A stretch of DNA of 64,000 bases, from assembly GCA_902582235.1 (NCBI GenBank), contig CACHQX010000005.1, positions 1 to 64,000 of the forward strand, read 5' to 3'. The notes under the pieces are model-generated. The model ran no database searches. It was not told where the DNA came from and saw nothing but the letters and a program-made list of their open reading frames with translations. A program made the translations under genes and the position numbers. This stretch comes from an uncultured Pelagibacteraceae bacterium (GTDB lineage Bacteria > Pseudomonadota > Alphaproteobacteria > Pelagibacterales > Pelagibacteraceae). Position 1 is the first letter of the stretch, and each line of letters begins with the position of its first letter. This document shows positions 55,384 to 64,000 of this stretch, piece by piece.

Positions 55384-57012
55384 ATGAGCAATAATTCAAA
55401 AGTTTTAGCACTGAAATACAGACCTCAAGTCTTTAAAGATTTAATAGGTCAAGACATCATTGTAGAAACAATTGAAAAGTCCATCTCTCAAAATAAAATT
55501 CCCAATGCTTTTTTATTTACAGGTATTAGGGGTGTTGGCAAAACGACAATTGCAAGAATTTTAGCAAAATCTTTAAATTGTGGAAATTCTGAAAAAAATA
55601 GTTGTTTAAAAAATAAGTGTAAAAATTGTGATGAAATATCCGAGTCTAGACACATCGATGTTCTAGAAATGGATGCGGCAAGCAAAACTGGTGTTGATGA
55701 TGTTAGGGATTTAATAGAATTTTCAAGATATGGACCAACATCTTCAAAATTTAAAATTTTTATAATTGATGAAGTCCACATGTTAAGTAAACAAGCTTTT
55801 AATGCCTTACTAAAAACTCTTGAGGAACCGCCTAGTTATTTAAAGTTTATTTTTGCAACAACTGAGGTTAACAAAATCCCAATAACAGTCTTATCAAGAT
55901 GTCAGAGATTCGATTTATCAAGAATTAAGCCTGAGGAATTAAGTGAATTTTTAGCAAAAGTTGCTGAAATGGAGAAAATAGATATCAATCAAGATGTTTT
56001 AAACCTAATCACGAAAATTTCAGAAGGTTCAGTTAGAGATGCCTTGTCATTATTAGATAGAATATCACTAACCAATGATGATAGCCAAAAAGGGAATATT
56101 AGCTTAGAAAGTGCAAGGGAAATATTTGGATATTTTGATAAAGAATTTACTATAAATCTAATAGAGAAAATATTTGATGGGGATGAGGACAAAACTCTAG
56201 ATCTTTACAGGAAGATTTATCAAAAAGGAGTAGAGCCAAAAATTTTTTTAAATGGTTTTTTGGAAATCATCTATTATTTAAAAAATTTTAAAAATTTAGA
56301 AAGAGTAAGTTTTTCTACCGATTTAACTGAAAATAATTTTAAAAAAATTAAAGAAATGTCTGGGAAATTAGACGCGCATACACTACTTCTTTTCTGGCAA
56401 TTTACTATAGAGACAATGGATGAAGTTAATATTGTAAACGATCCAAACTTATCTGTAGAGATGTTTTTGATACGCTTGCTTTATTTAAAAGGTAATCAAA
56501 CAAAAACTGATATTCCAGCATCAAATCAAAACAATAAAATCGATAATAATTTTGAGAAAAAGAAAATAGCTGTAAATCAACTAAAATCCTCTTCTCAAGA
56601 GAAACAAAAAAAGATTTTAGAAGAAAATAAATCTATAAATAATTTAGAAATTAAATCTTTCAATGATTTAGTTAATATATGCAATTCAAAAAAAGAAGTA
56701 GAATTGAAATATGAGTTGGAAACTAATGTAAATTTAATAAACTTTAAAAATGGTTACATCGAAATTTCTTTTAATGAAAATCTAAAAAAAGATTTTGTAA
56801 AAATATTATCATCCAAGCTTTATGAGTGGACTAACACTAGATGGATTATTTCTCTTTCACAAAATAAAGGACAAGAAACAATTAAAAAAACATCAGAAGG
56901 AGAGAAGAAAAATAATTTAAAAGATTTTGAACAAACAGATATATTTAATAATATTAAAAACTCATTTCCCGACGCTGAACTGATAGATGTTAAGGATAAT
57001 AAGGATGACTGA
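55384..57012 (+). CDS. dnaX: DNA polymerase III subunits gamma/tau
   Basis: DnaX is the clamp-loader ATPase. I set the start at the ATG at 55384 (MSNNSKVLALKYRP), since the longer frame begins inside the SRP RNA. The 542-residue product has Walker A GIRGVGKTTIARILAKSLNC near residue 48 and zinc Cys residues near 70-85. The Walker B IIDEVHMLSKQAFNALLKTL is near 125 and the SRC box ITVLSRCQRFDLS near 165. The C-terminal 180 residues are variable and Lys-rich. It overlaps ybaB by 8 bp. Confidence 0.94.
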   Translation: MSNNSKVLALKYRPQVFKDLIGQDIIVETIEKSISQNKIPNAFLFTGIRGVGKTTIARILAKSLNCGNSEKNSCLKNKCKNCDEISESRHIDVLEMDAASKTGVDDVRDLIEFSRYGPTSSKFKIFIIDEVHMLSKQAFNALLKTLEEPPSYLKFIFATTEVNKIPITVLSRCQRFDLSRIKPEELSEFLAKVAEMEKIDINQDVLNLITKISEGSVRDALSLLDRISLTNDDSQKGNISLESAREIFGYFDKEFTINLIEKIFDGDEDKTLDLYRKIYQKGVEPKIFLNGFLEIIYYLKNFKNLERVSFSTDLTENNFKKIKEMSGKLDAHTLLLFWQFTIETMDEVNIVNDPNLSVEMFLIRLLYLKGNQTKTDIPASNQNNKIDNNFEKKKIAVNQLKSSSQEKQKKILEENKSINNLEIKSFNDLVNICNSKKEVELKYELETNVNLINFKNGYIEISFNENLKKDFVKILSSKLYEWTNTRWIISLSQNKGQETIKKTSEGEKKNNLKDFEQTDIFNNIKNSFPDAELIDVKDNKDD

Positions 57013-57322
57013 TTTCAATAAAATTTTAGATAAGGCAAAAGAGATAGAAGAAAAGATAAAGGATAGTCAAGAAAAGATTAAACAAATTAGAGCGGAAGGT
57101 TCATCTGGTGGTGGTTTAGTTAAAGTTATTTTGAACGGTAATAGTGAAATAGAAAAAATAGATATTTCTGAAAAAATCTTTTCTGAAGATAAAACTATGT
57201 TAGAAGATTTAATTATTGCTGCCCATAATGAAGCAAAAAAAAATTTAAAAACTAAAACTACTGAAGAAATAACAAAAGCCACTGGCAATTTTGGCATTCC
57301 AGGCTTTAAGTGGCCTTTCTAA
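57005..57322 (+). CDS. Nucleoid-associated protein YbaB/EbfC
   Basis: The 105-residue product, from the ATG at 57005, has the YbaB layout. An N-terminal coiled helix (KILDKAKEIEEKIKDSQEKI) is followed by the strand GGLVKVILNGNSEIEKIDIS and a C-terminal helix and tail GIPGFKWPF. The dimer binds DNA. The order dnaX-ybaB-recR is conserved across many bacteria and supports the assignment. Confidence 0.92.
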   Translation: MTDFNKILDKAKEIEEKIKDSQEKIKQIRAEGSSGGGLVKVILNGNSEIEKIDISEKIFSEDKTMLEDLIIAAHNEAKKNLKTKTTEEITKATGNFGIPGFKWPF

Positions 57323-57324
57323 GT

Positions 57325-57927
57325 ATGAATAATCTCACTGAAATAGAGGAATTAATAAAAATAATTTCTAAACTTCCAGGACTTGGGCCAAAATCTGCAA
57401 AAAGAATAGTTTTAAAATTAATAAATAATCGCGAGGAGCTAATAAAGCCGATGGCAAAAACATTGGCGGAGGTCTATAAAAATGTATCTCGTTGTAAAAT
57501 TTGTGGGACTTTGAAAAGTAACTCTATAGAATGTAGTTTCAGTGATTGTAACTTTATTAATAGCAAATTTGATAAAATTTGTGTTGTTGAAAATATTTCT
57601 GATCAATGGAGTATTGAAAGTTCAAATATTTACAAGGGTTATTTCCACATTTTAGGGGGGACAATTTCTTCAGCGGGACAAAATAAAGAGGATTTATTAG
57701 TCAGCTCTTTAGTCGAAAGGGTTAAAAAAGATAAAATTAAAGAGGTTATTTTAGCTACAAGCGCAACTGTGGAAGGTCAAACGACTGCATATTACATTCA
57801 AGACAGTTTAAAAAATTTAAATATTAAAATAACCAAGTTGGCACAAGGTTTACCTGTGGGTGGCGAAATAGAAAGTTTGGATGATGGCACTTTAAATTTT
57901 GCTTTTAAAAATAGGACAACTATCTAG
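57325..57927 (+). CDS. recR: Recombination mediator RecR
   Basis: RecR works with RecFO to load RecA at gaps. The 200-residue product has the helix-hairpin-helix LPGLGPKSAKRIVLKL near residue 15 and a zinc finger from Cys residues in CKICGTLKSNSIECSFSDC near 55. The TOPRIM domain shows ICVVENISDQWSIE near 83 and LATSATVEGQTTAYYIQD near 145. I set the start at the ATG at 57325, 2 bp after the ybaB stop. Confidence 0.95.
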   Translation: MNNLTEIEELIKIISKLPGLGPKSAKRIVLKLINNREELIKPMAKTLAEVYKNVSRCKICGTLKSNSIECSFSDCNFINSKFDKICVVENISDQWSIESSNIYKGYFHILGGTISSAGQNKEDLLVSSLVERVKKDKIKEVILATSATVEGQTTAYYIQDSLKNLNIKITKLAQGLPVGGEIESLDDGTLNFAFKNRTTI

Positions 57928-60094
57928 AGGGACTTAAATTTTTTTTTATAGATCTGTTCAAGTGTAACAAAGGTTCCGTGTAACCTGATGATTGGTCCTT
58001 ACCTTTAAAAACTAAGTCACAAGCAGTTTTAAAAGCAATAGAATTATCAAAATTATCAGACATTTTTTTGTATTCAGGATCATTTTTGTTTTGATCATCT
58101 ACAATTTTTGCCATCTTTTTTAATGTTTCTAATACCTGATTAGGAGTACATATATTATGGTGTAACCAGTTAGCAATATGCTGAGAAGAAATTCTTAAAG
58201 TTGCACGATCCTCCATGAGACCGATATTGTTTATGTCTGGAACTTTTGAACAACCTACACCACTATCTATCCATCTTACAACGTATCCCAATATACCTTG
58301 GCAATTATTTTCAAGTTCAGTTTTAATTTCATCCATTGACCAGTTTGGACCTCGAATAATTGGTAATTTTAAAAGATTGTCTAAGTCGAATTTTCTTTTA
58401 TTAGATAGTTTTTTATGAACTTTGAAAACGTTCACTTTGTGATAATGAGTTGCATGTAAAGTTGCTGCAGTAGGTGAAGGAGTCCAAGCACAATTCGCTC
58501 CAGAAGAAGGATGTCCTATTTTTTCGCTTAACATATCTGCCATCCTATCTGGTGCAGCCCACATTCCTTTTCCAATTTGTGCTTTACCAGAAAAACCACA
58601 TTCTAATCCCACAACAACATTATTATTCTCATATGCTTTAATCCAATCAGAATTTTTTATATCACCTTTTTTAATCACTGGACCCGACTCCATAGATGTA
58701 TGTATCTCATCACCAGTTCGATCTAAAAACCCAGTATTAATAAAGACAACTCTTCTTTTTACATTTCTAATGCACTCTTTTAAATTAGCACTTGTTCGTC
58801 TTTCTTCATCCATTATTCCAATTTTGATTGTATTCTTTTTCATTTTTAAAACATTTTCAACGTGAGTAAAAATTTCATCGGCAAATGCGACTTCATCTGG
58901 TCCATGCATCTTTGGTTTAACAATATAAATTGAATTTTTTCTTGAGTTCCCTTTTTTAATAAAATCATGCAAACACGCTGCAGAAATTATAAAGGCGTCC
59001 ATAATACCTTCAGGAACTTCTGATTTATCTGATAATAAAATTGAAGGGTTTTTCATTAGGTGCCCGACATTCCTGTTTAACAAAAGAGCTCTTCCATGTA
59101 ATTTAAATTTTTTTCCGTTTTGAGAAATGTAATTTCTATCTGAGTTTAAAACTCTTTTATATTTTTTCCCTAATTTTTCAAATTTGACATTTAAATTTCC
59201 TTTCATTAGACCCAACCAGTTTCTATAGCCCAGTACTTTGTCACTTGCATCTACTGCAGCAACGCTGTCTTCATGATCTATGATTGTTGAGACAGCCGAC
59301 TCTATTACTAGATCACTAAGCCCAATGGGGTCATTGTTCGCATGGAAAGCGTATGGATTAATAATTAATTCTACATGAAGCCCATTATTAATAAGCAAAA
59401 CACCTTTAAGACCTTTTTTATCTTGTCGATATCCTTTAAACTGCTTTTTATCTTTCAAAGATACGTTTTTTTTACCAATTTTTAAAATTAATTTATGTTT
59501 TACAATTTTTAATTCACTAAGTTTTTTCCATGAAGCATTTTTTAATGGAAAAATTTCATCTAAGAAATCTCTACAATAATCTATGACTTTTCCTCCACGG
59601 ACAGGATTGTATCTATTATCAAGTTTTTCAGAGCCGATTGCATCTGTTCCATATAAAGCATCATATAAACTTCCCCATCTCGCATTTGCTGCATTTAAAG
59701 CGTATCTTGCATTTGAAATTGGAACAACTAATTGGGGACCTGGCGTTTTTGATATTTCTTCATCAACATTTTCTGTTTGGATTTTAAAGTTTTTTCCCTC
59801 TTTTTTTAGATAGTTAATAGAATATAAAAATTTTTTATATGCTGCTAAATTGAACTCATTATCTTTGTTTTGTATATGCCAATCATCAATTTTTTTTTGA
59901 ATACTCTCTCTAATATCAATTAACTTTTCATTTTTTGGTTTTAAAATGTGCAAGGATTTCTCAAATCCACTCCAAAAATTTTTTGGCTTTATTTTTGTGC
60001 CCTTAAGAACCTCGTTGTTTACAAACTTTAATAGCTCTTTTGATACATAAAGACTTCCAACACTCATGTATTCTTTTAAATTTTTAGTTTTCAT
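57920..60094 (-). CDS. glcB: Malate synthase G
   Basis: GlcB condenses glyoxylate and acetyl-CoA into malate. The 724-residue product fits the G-type length. It shows GPQLVVPISNARYALNAANA near residue 115, SMESGPVIKKGDI near 465, LECGFSGKAQIGKGMWA near 495 and PSPTAATLHATHYH near 545. The catalytic-site blocks MDGPDEVAFADEIF-like (HGPDEVAFADEIF near 400) are present. The upstream 70 bp holds only AT-rich sequence, without the glycine riboswitch seen before glcB in other SAR11. It is divergent from accA. Confidence 0.95.
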   Translation of the reverse strand: MKTKNLKEYMSVGSLYVSKELLKFVNNEVLKGTKIKPKNFWSGFEKSLHILKPKNEKLIDIRESIQKKIDDWHIQNKDNEFNLAAYKKFLYSINYLKKEGKNFKIQTENVDEEISKTPGPQLVVPISNARYALNAANARWGSLYDALYGTDAIGSEKLDNRYNPVRGGKVIDYCRDFLDEIFPLKNASWKKLSELKIVKHKLILKIGKKNVSLKDKKQFKGYRQDKKGLKGVLLINNGLHVELIINPYAFHANNDPIGLSDLVIESAVSTIIDHEDSVAAVDASDKVLGYRNWLGLMKGNLNVKFEKLGKKYKRVLNSDRNYISQNGKKFKLHGRALLLNRNVGHLMKNPSILLSDKSEVPEGIMDAFIISAACLHDFIKKGNSRKNSIYIVKPKMHGPDEVAFADEIFTHVENVLKMKKNTIKIGIMDEERRTSANLKECIRNVKRRVVFINTGFLDRTGDEIHTSMESGPVIKKGDIKNSDWIKAYENNNVVVGLECGFSGKAQIGKGMWAAPDRMADMLSEKIGHPSSGANCAWTPSPTAATLHATHYHKVNVFKVHKKLSNKRKFDLDNLLKLPIIRGPNWSMDEIKTELENNCQGILGYVVRWIDSGVGCSKVPDINNIGLMEDRATLRISSQHIANWLHHNICTPNQVLETLKKMAKIVDDQNKNDPEYKKMSDNFDNSIAFKTACDLVFKGKDQSSGYTEPLLHLNRSIKKNLSPSR

Positions 60095-60200
60095 AATTAA
60101 AAATTATCTTAGAAATTAATAAATTAACATATATAATAATTACACACTAATAAAAGTAATCATTTTGTTGCCATTTTTAAATATTAGTGGATATTTAATT

Positions 60201-61301
60201 ATGAAAAATTATTTGAATTTTGAAAAAGATATAAAATCCCTAGAAAACGAGATTGAAAAACTTCAAGATCCATTTGCTAAAGATGGTATCACACAAGTTG
60301 AAACTGGAAAATTGGCAAAACTTCAGAATGATTTGAGTTCTAAACTCAATGAAATTTATTCAAATCTTGATCCATGGCAGACAACAATGGTCGCTCGTCA
60401 TGAGGACCGCCCTAAATCAAAATTTTTTATTGATAATCTTTTTGAGGATTTCTTTCCAATTCATGGCGATAGGTTATTTGGGGAGGATAAATCTTTGATT
60501 TCTGGATTAGCGACTTTTCGAAATAAATCTGTAATGGTAATTGGACAAGAAAAAGGTGAGGATCTTGACACTAGAATTGAAAGAAATTTTGGAATGATGA
60601 AACCTGAAGGGTATCGAAAATCAATAAGACTAATGAAGCTAGCTGATAAATTTAACTTACCGATTATTTTATTTATAGATACTCCTGGCGCTTATCCTGG
60701 AGTTGGAGCAGAGGAGAGAGGTCAAGCTGAAGCAATAGCAAGATCAATAGAATGCTCAATGTCGGTTGGTGTGCCTACAATTTCAATTATTATTGGCGAG
60801 GGAGGATCTGGTGGTGCAATAGCTTTAGCCTCCTCAAATAAAATTATAATGTTAGAAAATGCAATTTATTCAGTAATATCCCCAGAGGGATGTGCATCTA
60901 TTTTATGGAGAGATCCAACAAAAACTCTAGAAGCCGCAAAAGCAATGAAACTAACTTCTAGAGATCTTTTGAATTTAAAAATTATTGATGAAATAATTCC
61001 TGAACCAACGGGAGGAGCTCACAGAGATAAAAACCTTATTTTAGAAAATGTAAAGGTCTCTATTGATAAAAATTTAAATGAGTTAAGCAATCTTTCTAAA
61101 GCTGAAATTATATCTCTTAAAAAAGAAAAATTTTTAAAAATCGGTAGGGATAGAGGTTTAACAGAGGGAGTTGCTATTTCTAGTAGATTGCCAATTAATT
61201 TTACAAATATAAATAAATTTAAAAAAGTTTTATTCAAATACAAATATTTTTTTATAGGATCGATATTTATTTTAGCAGCTTTAATTTTTCTCTTAAAATA
61301 A
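60201..61301 (+). CDS. accA: Acetyl-CoA carboxylase carboxyltransferase alpha subunit with C-terminal membrane helix
   Basis: The 366-residue product starts at MKNYLNFEKDIKSLENEIEK. It has the carboxyltransferase core: MVARHEDRPKSKFFIDNLFE near 75, FIDTPGAYPGVGAEERGQAE near 160, GEGGSGGAIALASSNKIIM near 200, and CASILWRDPTKTLEAA near 240. The usual end (KFLKIGRDRGL) is reached near 325. About 45 extra residues follow and close with a hydrophobic helix YFFIGSIFILAALIFLL. Common AccA proteins are about 320 residues, so the tail is an added putative membrane anchor. Confidence 0.92.
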   Translation: MKNYLNFEKDIKSLENEIEKLQDPFAKDGITQVETGKLAKLQNDLSSKLNEIYSNLDPWQTTMVARHEDRPKSKFFIDNLFEDFFPIHGDRLFGEDKSLISGLATFRNKSVMVIGQEKGEDLDTRIERNFGMMKPEGYRKSIRLMKLADKFNLPIILFIDTPGAYPGVGAEERGQAEAIARSIECSMSVGVPTISIIIGEGGSGGAIALASSNKIIMLENAIYSVISPEGCASILWRDPTKTLEAAKAMKLTSRDLLNLKIIDEIIPEPTGGAHRDKNLILENVKVSIDKNLNELSNLSKAEIISLKKEKFLKIGRDRGLTEGVAISSRLPINFTNINKFKKVLFKYKYFFIGSIFILAALIFLLK

Positions 61302-61321
61302 TACTGAAGCTTATTGGAATT

Positions 61322-63730
61322 TTATCTTCTTTTTTCTATGATTTTTAAATTTAGCAAAATCATTACTATATCTTGCCTAATTTTATTGAGCATTGTTTCA
61401 AAAGAATGAAACGCCTCCTTTTTGTACTCAACTAAGGGATCCCTTTGACCATAAGACCTTAAACCTATAACTTGACGCAACTGTTCTAGATACTGAATAT
61501 GATTTTTCCAATTTAAATCAATTAATTGCAAAAAGATTTTCTTTTCTATTTCTTTTGAACTTTCCTCCCCTAAATAAGCGCTTCTCTCCTCTCTCTTTTT
61601 TTTAAAATTTGAATTTATGGAGCTCGATATTTCTTTGTTACTTAGACTTCTTAATTTCTCATTTAAATTCTCCTCATTTTGACCAAAAAGCGTGTTAATT
61701 CTATTTACTTGAGTTTTATTTTCAAAAATTGATGGAGATTTTTCTTTTTGTTTTATTAAATCTTCAATTTCATCATTTAAAAAATTGTCAATAGTTTCAA
61801 ATATGTTTTGTTTTTCTAGGACTTCTTTTCTTTGACTAAATATTACATGTCTCTGATCATTAAGTACATCGTCAAATTTTAATAAAGTTTTTCTTACATC
61901 AAAGTTTCTAGCCTCAACTTTTTGTTGTGCTCTTTCCAAAGCTTTGTTGATCCAAGGATGGTCAATACTTTCTCCGTCTTTTAATCCCAGTTTTTCTAAT
62001 ATTTTATTAATAGATTCTGATCCAAAAATTCTCATTAAATCATCTTCCAAACTTACATAAAAAATTGAATTACCTTCATCACCCTGTCTTCCAGCTCTTC
62101 CTCTGGCCTGATTGTCAACTCTTCTAGACTCCATTCTTTCTGTGCCAATAACAAAAAGCCCACCTAGAGATTTAATTTTTTCTTTATTCTCTTTTAAGTT
62201 ATCTGAATCTTTCCCACCTAATTTAATATCTACACCTCTTCCTGAAATACTTGTTGTAATTATAACCGAATTTAATTTTCCTGCATTAGCAATAATCTCA
62301 GCCTCTTTTTCGTGATTTTTAGCATTTAAAACTGTATGAGTAATTTTATTTTTTCTAAATAAATTTGAATAGACCTCGGATTTGTCAACACTGGATGTAA
62401 AAATAAGCAATGGTTGTCCTTTTGAATTTAACATTTTTACTTTAGAAATAATTGCATCTTGTTTTTCTTTTTCCGTTCTAAAAATTTGGTCGTTCCAATC
62501 TTTTCTAATCATTTCTTTATTTGTTGGAATAACAACAACATTAAGATTGTAAATTTCATAAAACTCTTGACTTTCTGTAACTGCAGTACCAGTACATCCT
62601 GCAAGCTTCTTATATAATTTAAAATAATTTTGATAGGTAATTGATGCAAGTGTTTGGTTTTCCATTTGAATTTTCAAATTTTCTTTAGCTTCTAAGGCTT
62701 GATGTAGTCCATCTCCATACCTCCTACCTTCAAGAATTCTTCCTGTAAGTTCATCAACAATTTTGATCTTTCCATCAACCTCAACATAGTCTTTGTCTTT
62801 TGAGAAAAGATAATTTGCTTTCAATGCCTGATTAACATGATGTACAAGGTTTAAATTAGCCGGATCATAAAAATTATTATTTTTAAGTATTCCAACATTG
62901 CTTAATAATTTTTCAATAGAGTCAATTCCTTCGTTGGTTAAAGTGATATTTTTATCCTTTTCATCCAACTCATAATCACTGGTCTTTAATTTTGTGACAA
63001 GTTTATTGATAGCTTTATATTGATTGCTCGTCTCATCTGTTTGTCCAGAAATAACTAACGGAGTCCGAGCTTCATCTATTAGACAAGAGTCGATCTCATC
63101 AACAATAGCAAAACTATGTCCTCTTTGAGTTAATGTCTTCGATGAATACTTCATATTATCCTTTAAATAATCAAAACCAAGTTCACTGTTAGTTGCGTAA
63201 GTAATATCCTTTAAATAATTTTCTCTTCTTTCATCTTCAGATTGATTATTGTTAATGTAACCTGCGCTTAGACCAAGAAAGTTATAAATTTTTGACATAT
63301 TTTCACAATCTCTTTTTGCCAAATAATCGTTTACTGTAACAATATGAACACCATTTCCAGAAAGCGCATTTAAATAGGCTGCTAATGCAATTGTGATTGT
63401 TTTTCCCTCCCCAGTTCTCATTTCTGCTATTTTGCCTTGATGAAGTGCAATACCTCCTAACAACTGTACATCAAAGTGTTTTTCATTTCTTGATCTGTGA
63501 GAAGCCTCTCTTACATAAGCAAATGCTTCTGGCAAAACTTCATCGAGATTTTTTCCACTTTTAATTTGATTTTTTAGTTCATTAGTTTTATGTGGAAAAT
63601 CACTATCTTTTATTTTGGCAACATCATTTTCGAGTAAATTTATTTTTTCTAGAATTTTTCTAAACTTAGCAAGCTCGATATCGTTGCTACTCTTAAATAT
63701 TTTAGTAATAAAGCTTAATGGATTTAACAT
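61322..63730 (-). CDS. secA: Preprotein translocase ATPase SecA, short form
   Basis: SecA drives protein export through SecYEG. The 802-residue product has Walker A MRTGEGKTITIALAA near residue 103, the DEAD-box-like VDEIDSCLIDEARTPLVISG near 205, and TYQNYFKLYKKLAGCTGTA near 365. GRAGRQGDEGNSIFYVSLED near 530 is also present. It ends soon after the LRSYGQRDPLVEYKKEAF block and lacks the C-terminal linker with the zinc-binding motif that contacts SecB. It is divergent from argJ. Confidence 0.95.
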   Translation of the reverse strand: MLNPLSFITKIFKSSNDIELAKFRKILEKINLLENDVAKIKDSDFPHKTNELKNQIKSGKNLDEVLPEAFAYVREASHRSRNEKHFDVQLLGGIALHQGKIAEMRTGEGKTITIALAAYLNALSGNGVHIVTVNDYLAKRDCENMSKIYNFLGLSAGYINNNQSEDERRENYLKDITYATNSELGFDYLKDNMKYSSKTLTQRGHSFAIVDEIDSCLIDEARTPLVISGQTDETSNQYKAINKLVTKLKTSDYELDEKDKNITLTNEGIDSIEKLLSNVGILKNNNFYDPANLNLVHHVNQALKANYLFSKDKDYVEVDGKIKIVDELTGRILEGRRYGDGLHQALEAKENLKIQMENQTLASITYQNYFKLYKKLAGCTGTAVTESQEFYEIYNLNVVVIPTNKEMIRKDWNDQIFRTEKEKQDAIISKVKMLNSKGQPLLIFTSSVDKSEVYSNLFRKNKITHTVLNAKNHEKEAEIIANAGKLNSVIITTSISGRGVDIKLGGKDSDNLKENKEKIKSLGGLFVIGTERMESRRVDNQARGRAGRQGDEGNSIFYVSLEDDLMRIFGSESINKILEKLGLKDGESIDHPWINKALERAQQKVEARNFDVRKTLLKFDDVLNDQRHVIFSQRKEVLEKQNIFETIDNFLNDEIEDLIKQKEKSPSIFENKTQVNRINTLFGQNEENLNEKLRSLSNKEISSSINSNFKKKREERSAYLGEESSKEIEKKIFLQLIDLNWKNHIQYLEQLRQVIGLRSYGQRDPLVEYKKEAFHSFETMLNKIRQDIVMILLNLKIIEKRR

Positions 63731-63795
63731 TTTTTTTTGATATATAATTAATTATTAATTGATTATATAGTTATAAATTAATTTTTTTAAATAGA

Positions 63796-64000
63796 ATGCC
63801 TCTAAATTTAAGCAATTTTTTGTTATCTAAAAAAGAAAAGTCAAAAATGGCTGACTTCCAGGACTTAGATCATATTGATGGTGTTTCAGTATCTACGACT
63901 TCAGCTAATTTATATAATAATGATAGAGATGATTTGGTCCTTTTTTATTTCAGACATGGAGCTGAACATGCATCTGTTTACACCCAGTCCCAGGTTGTTT
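63796..64000 (+). CDS. argJ: Glutamate N-acetyltransferase, 5' part only
   Basis: Only the first 68 codons are in the window. The residues ADFQDLDHIDGVSVSTTSAN and the following DRDDLVLFYFRHGAEHASVY-T-Q-S match the N-terminus of ArgJ: the IDGV block, then the strand leading to a VFT-x-S-like turn. ArgJ moves acetyl from acetylornithine to glutamate and complements argB, argD and argF in this window. It is divergent from secA. Confidence 0.8.
   Translation, partial: MPLNLSNFLLSKKEKSKMADFQDLDHIDGVSVSTTSANLYNNDRDDLVLFYFRHGAEHASVYTQSQVV

Overview
The window looks like a chromosomal segment of a streamlined SAR11-type alphaproteobacterium (Pelagibacterales). It is very AT-rich, with poly-A and poly-T tracts throughout and Lys/Asn/Ile-rich proteins. 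Genes overlap or abut by a few bases, and no intergenic stretch reaches 300 bp. The largest gaps are 3552-3761, 29087-29312 and 32502-32712, and each is described in the features. Markers of the class include a RegB/PrrB-type quinone-sensing kinase, GcrA, CobS/CobT, a membrane-anchored cytochrome c, a DUF2948 protein between murA and hisD, and an alphaproteobacterial-type tRNA-His with A73. I saw no insertion sequence, prophage, CRISPR array or rRNA operon.

Layout. 1-3551 is the edge of a surface-polysaccharide region: a GT61-type protein, a frameshifted DUF4422 protein, a DUF6492 protein, tRNA-Ser(GGA) and a GT2 glycosyltransferase. 3762-10677 holds gyrB, the RegB-like kinase, a CobT-CobS-J-domain cluster and bolA. 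10666-16432 holds aroB and aroK, a frameshifted secreted protein, and def-fmt-truA. 16416-23727 is a minus-strand run: a SET methyltransferase, an HDAC-family deacylase, dapE, dapD, a HAD phosphatase, argB, yidC, yidD, rnpA and rpmH. 23785-29086 holds a DedA-like membrane protein, tRNA-Thr, two tiny proteins, dcd, murA, a DUF2948 protein, hisD, infA, tRNA-Phe and a cold-shock gene. 29313-32501 is tRNA-His, hisS, hisZ and hisG. 32713-36414 holds DNA-metabolism genes (rmuC, an MGME1-like nuclease, exonuclease I) and trxA.

36411-43877 is the minus-strand block folC-accD-trpA-trpB-trpF-pyrF-ihfB-rpsA. 43988-48268 holds aroA, the lipopolysaccharide genes lptB, lptC and kdsD, and rnd. 48289-55237 holds an NDUFA9-like protein, a SHOCT protein, gcrA, an ABC-2 permease, argD, argF, a cytochrome c, kdsB and pheA. 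55289-57927 is the signal recognition particle RNA, dnaX, ybaB and recR. The end holds glcB, accA, secA and the start of argJ.

The genes are mostly housekeeping. They cover amino-acid synthesis (Arg, His, Trp, Phe, Lys/DAP, shikimate), envelope building (Kdo, Lpt, MurA, YidC), the acetyl-CoA carboxylase carboxyltransferase (AccA and AccD) and DNA replication and repair. The points most worth a second look are these. Two genes are each interrupted by what looks like one missing T in a T6 tract. Two tRNAs have elbow positions that change as pairs (19:56 in tRNA-Thr, 18:55 in tRNA-Phe). tRNA-His sits 5 nt upstream of its own synthetase gene. The trpB/trpA/trpF set is divergent and has altered catalytic positions. 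AccA carries an extra C-terminal membrane helix. The malate synthase gene lacks the glycine riboswitch known from other SAR11. CobS/CobT stand beside a J-domain gene with no cobalamin genes nearby.
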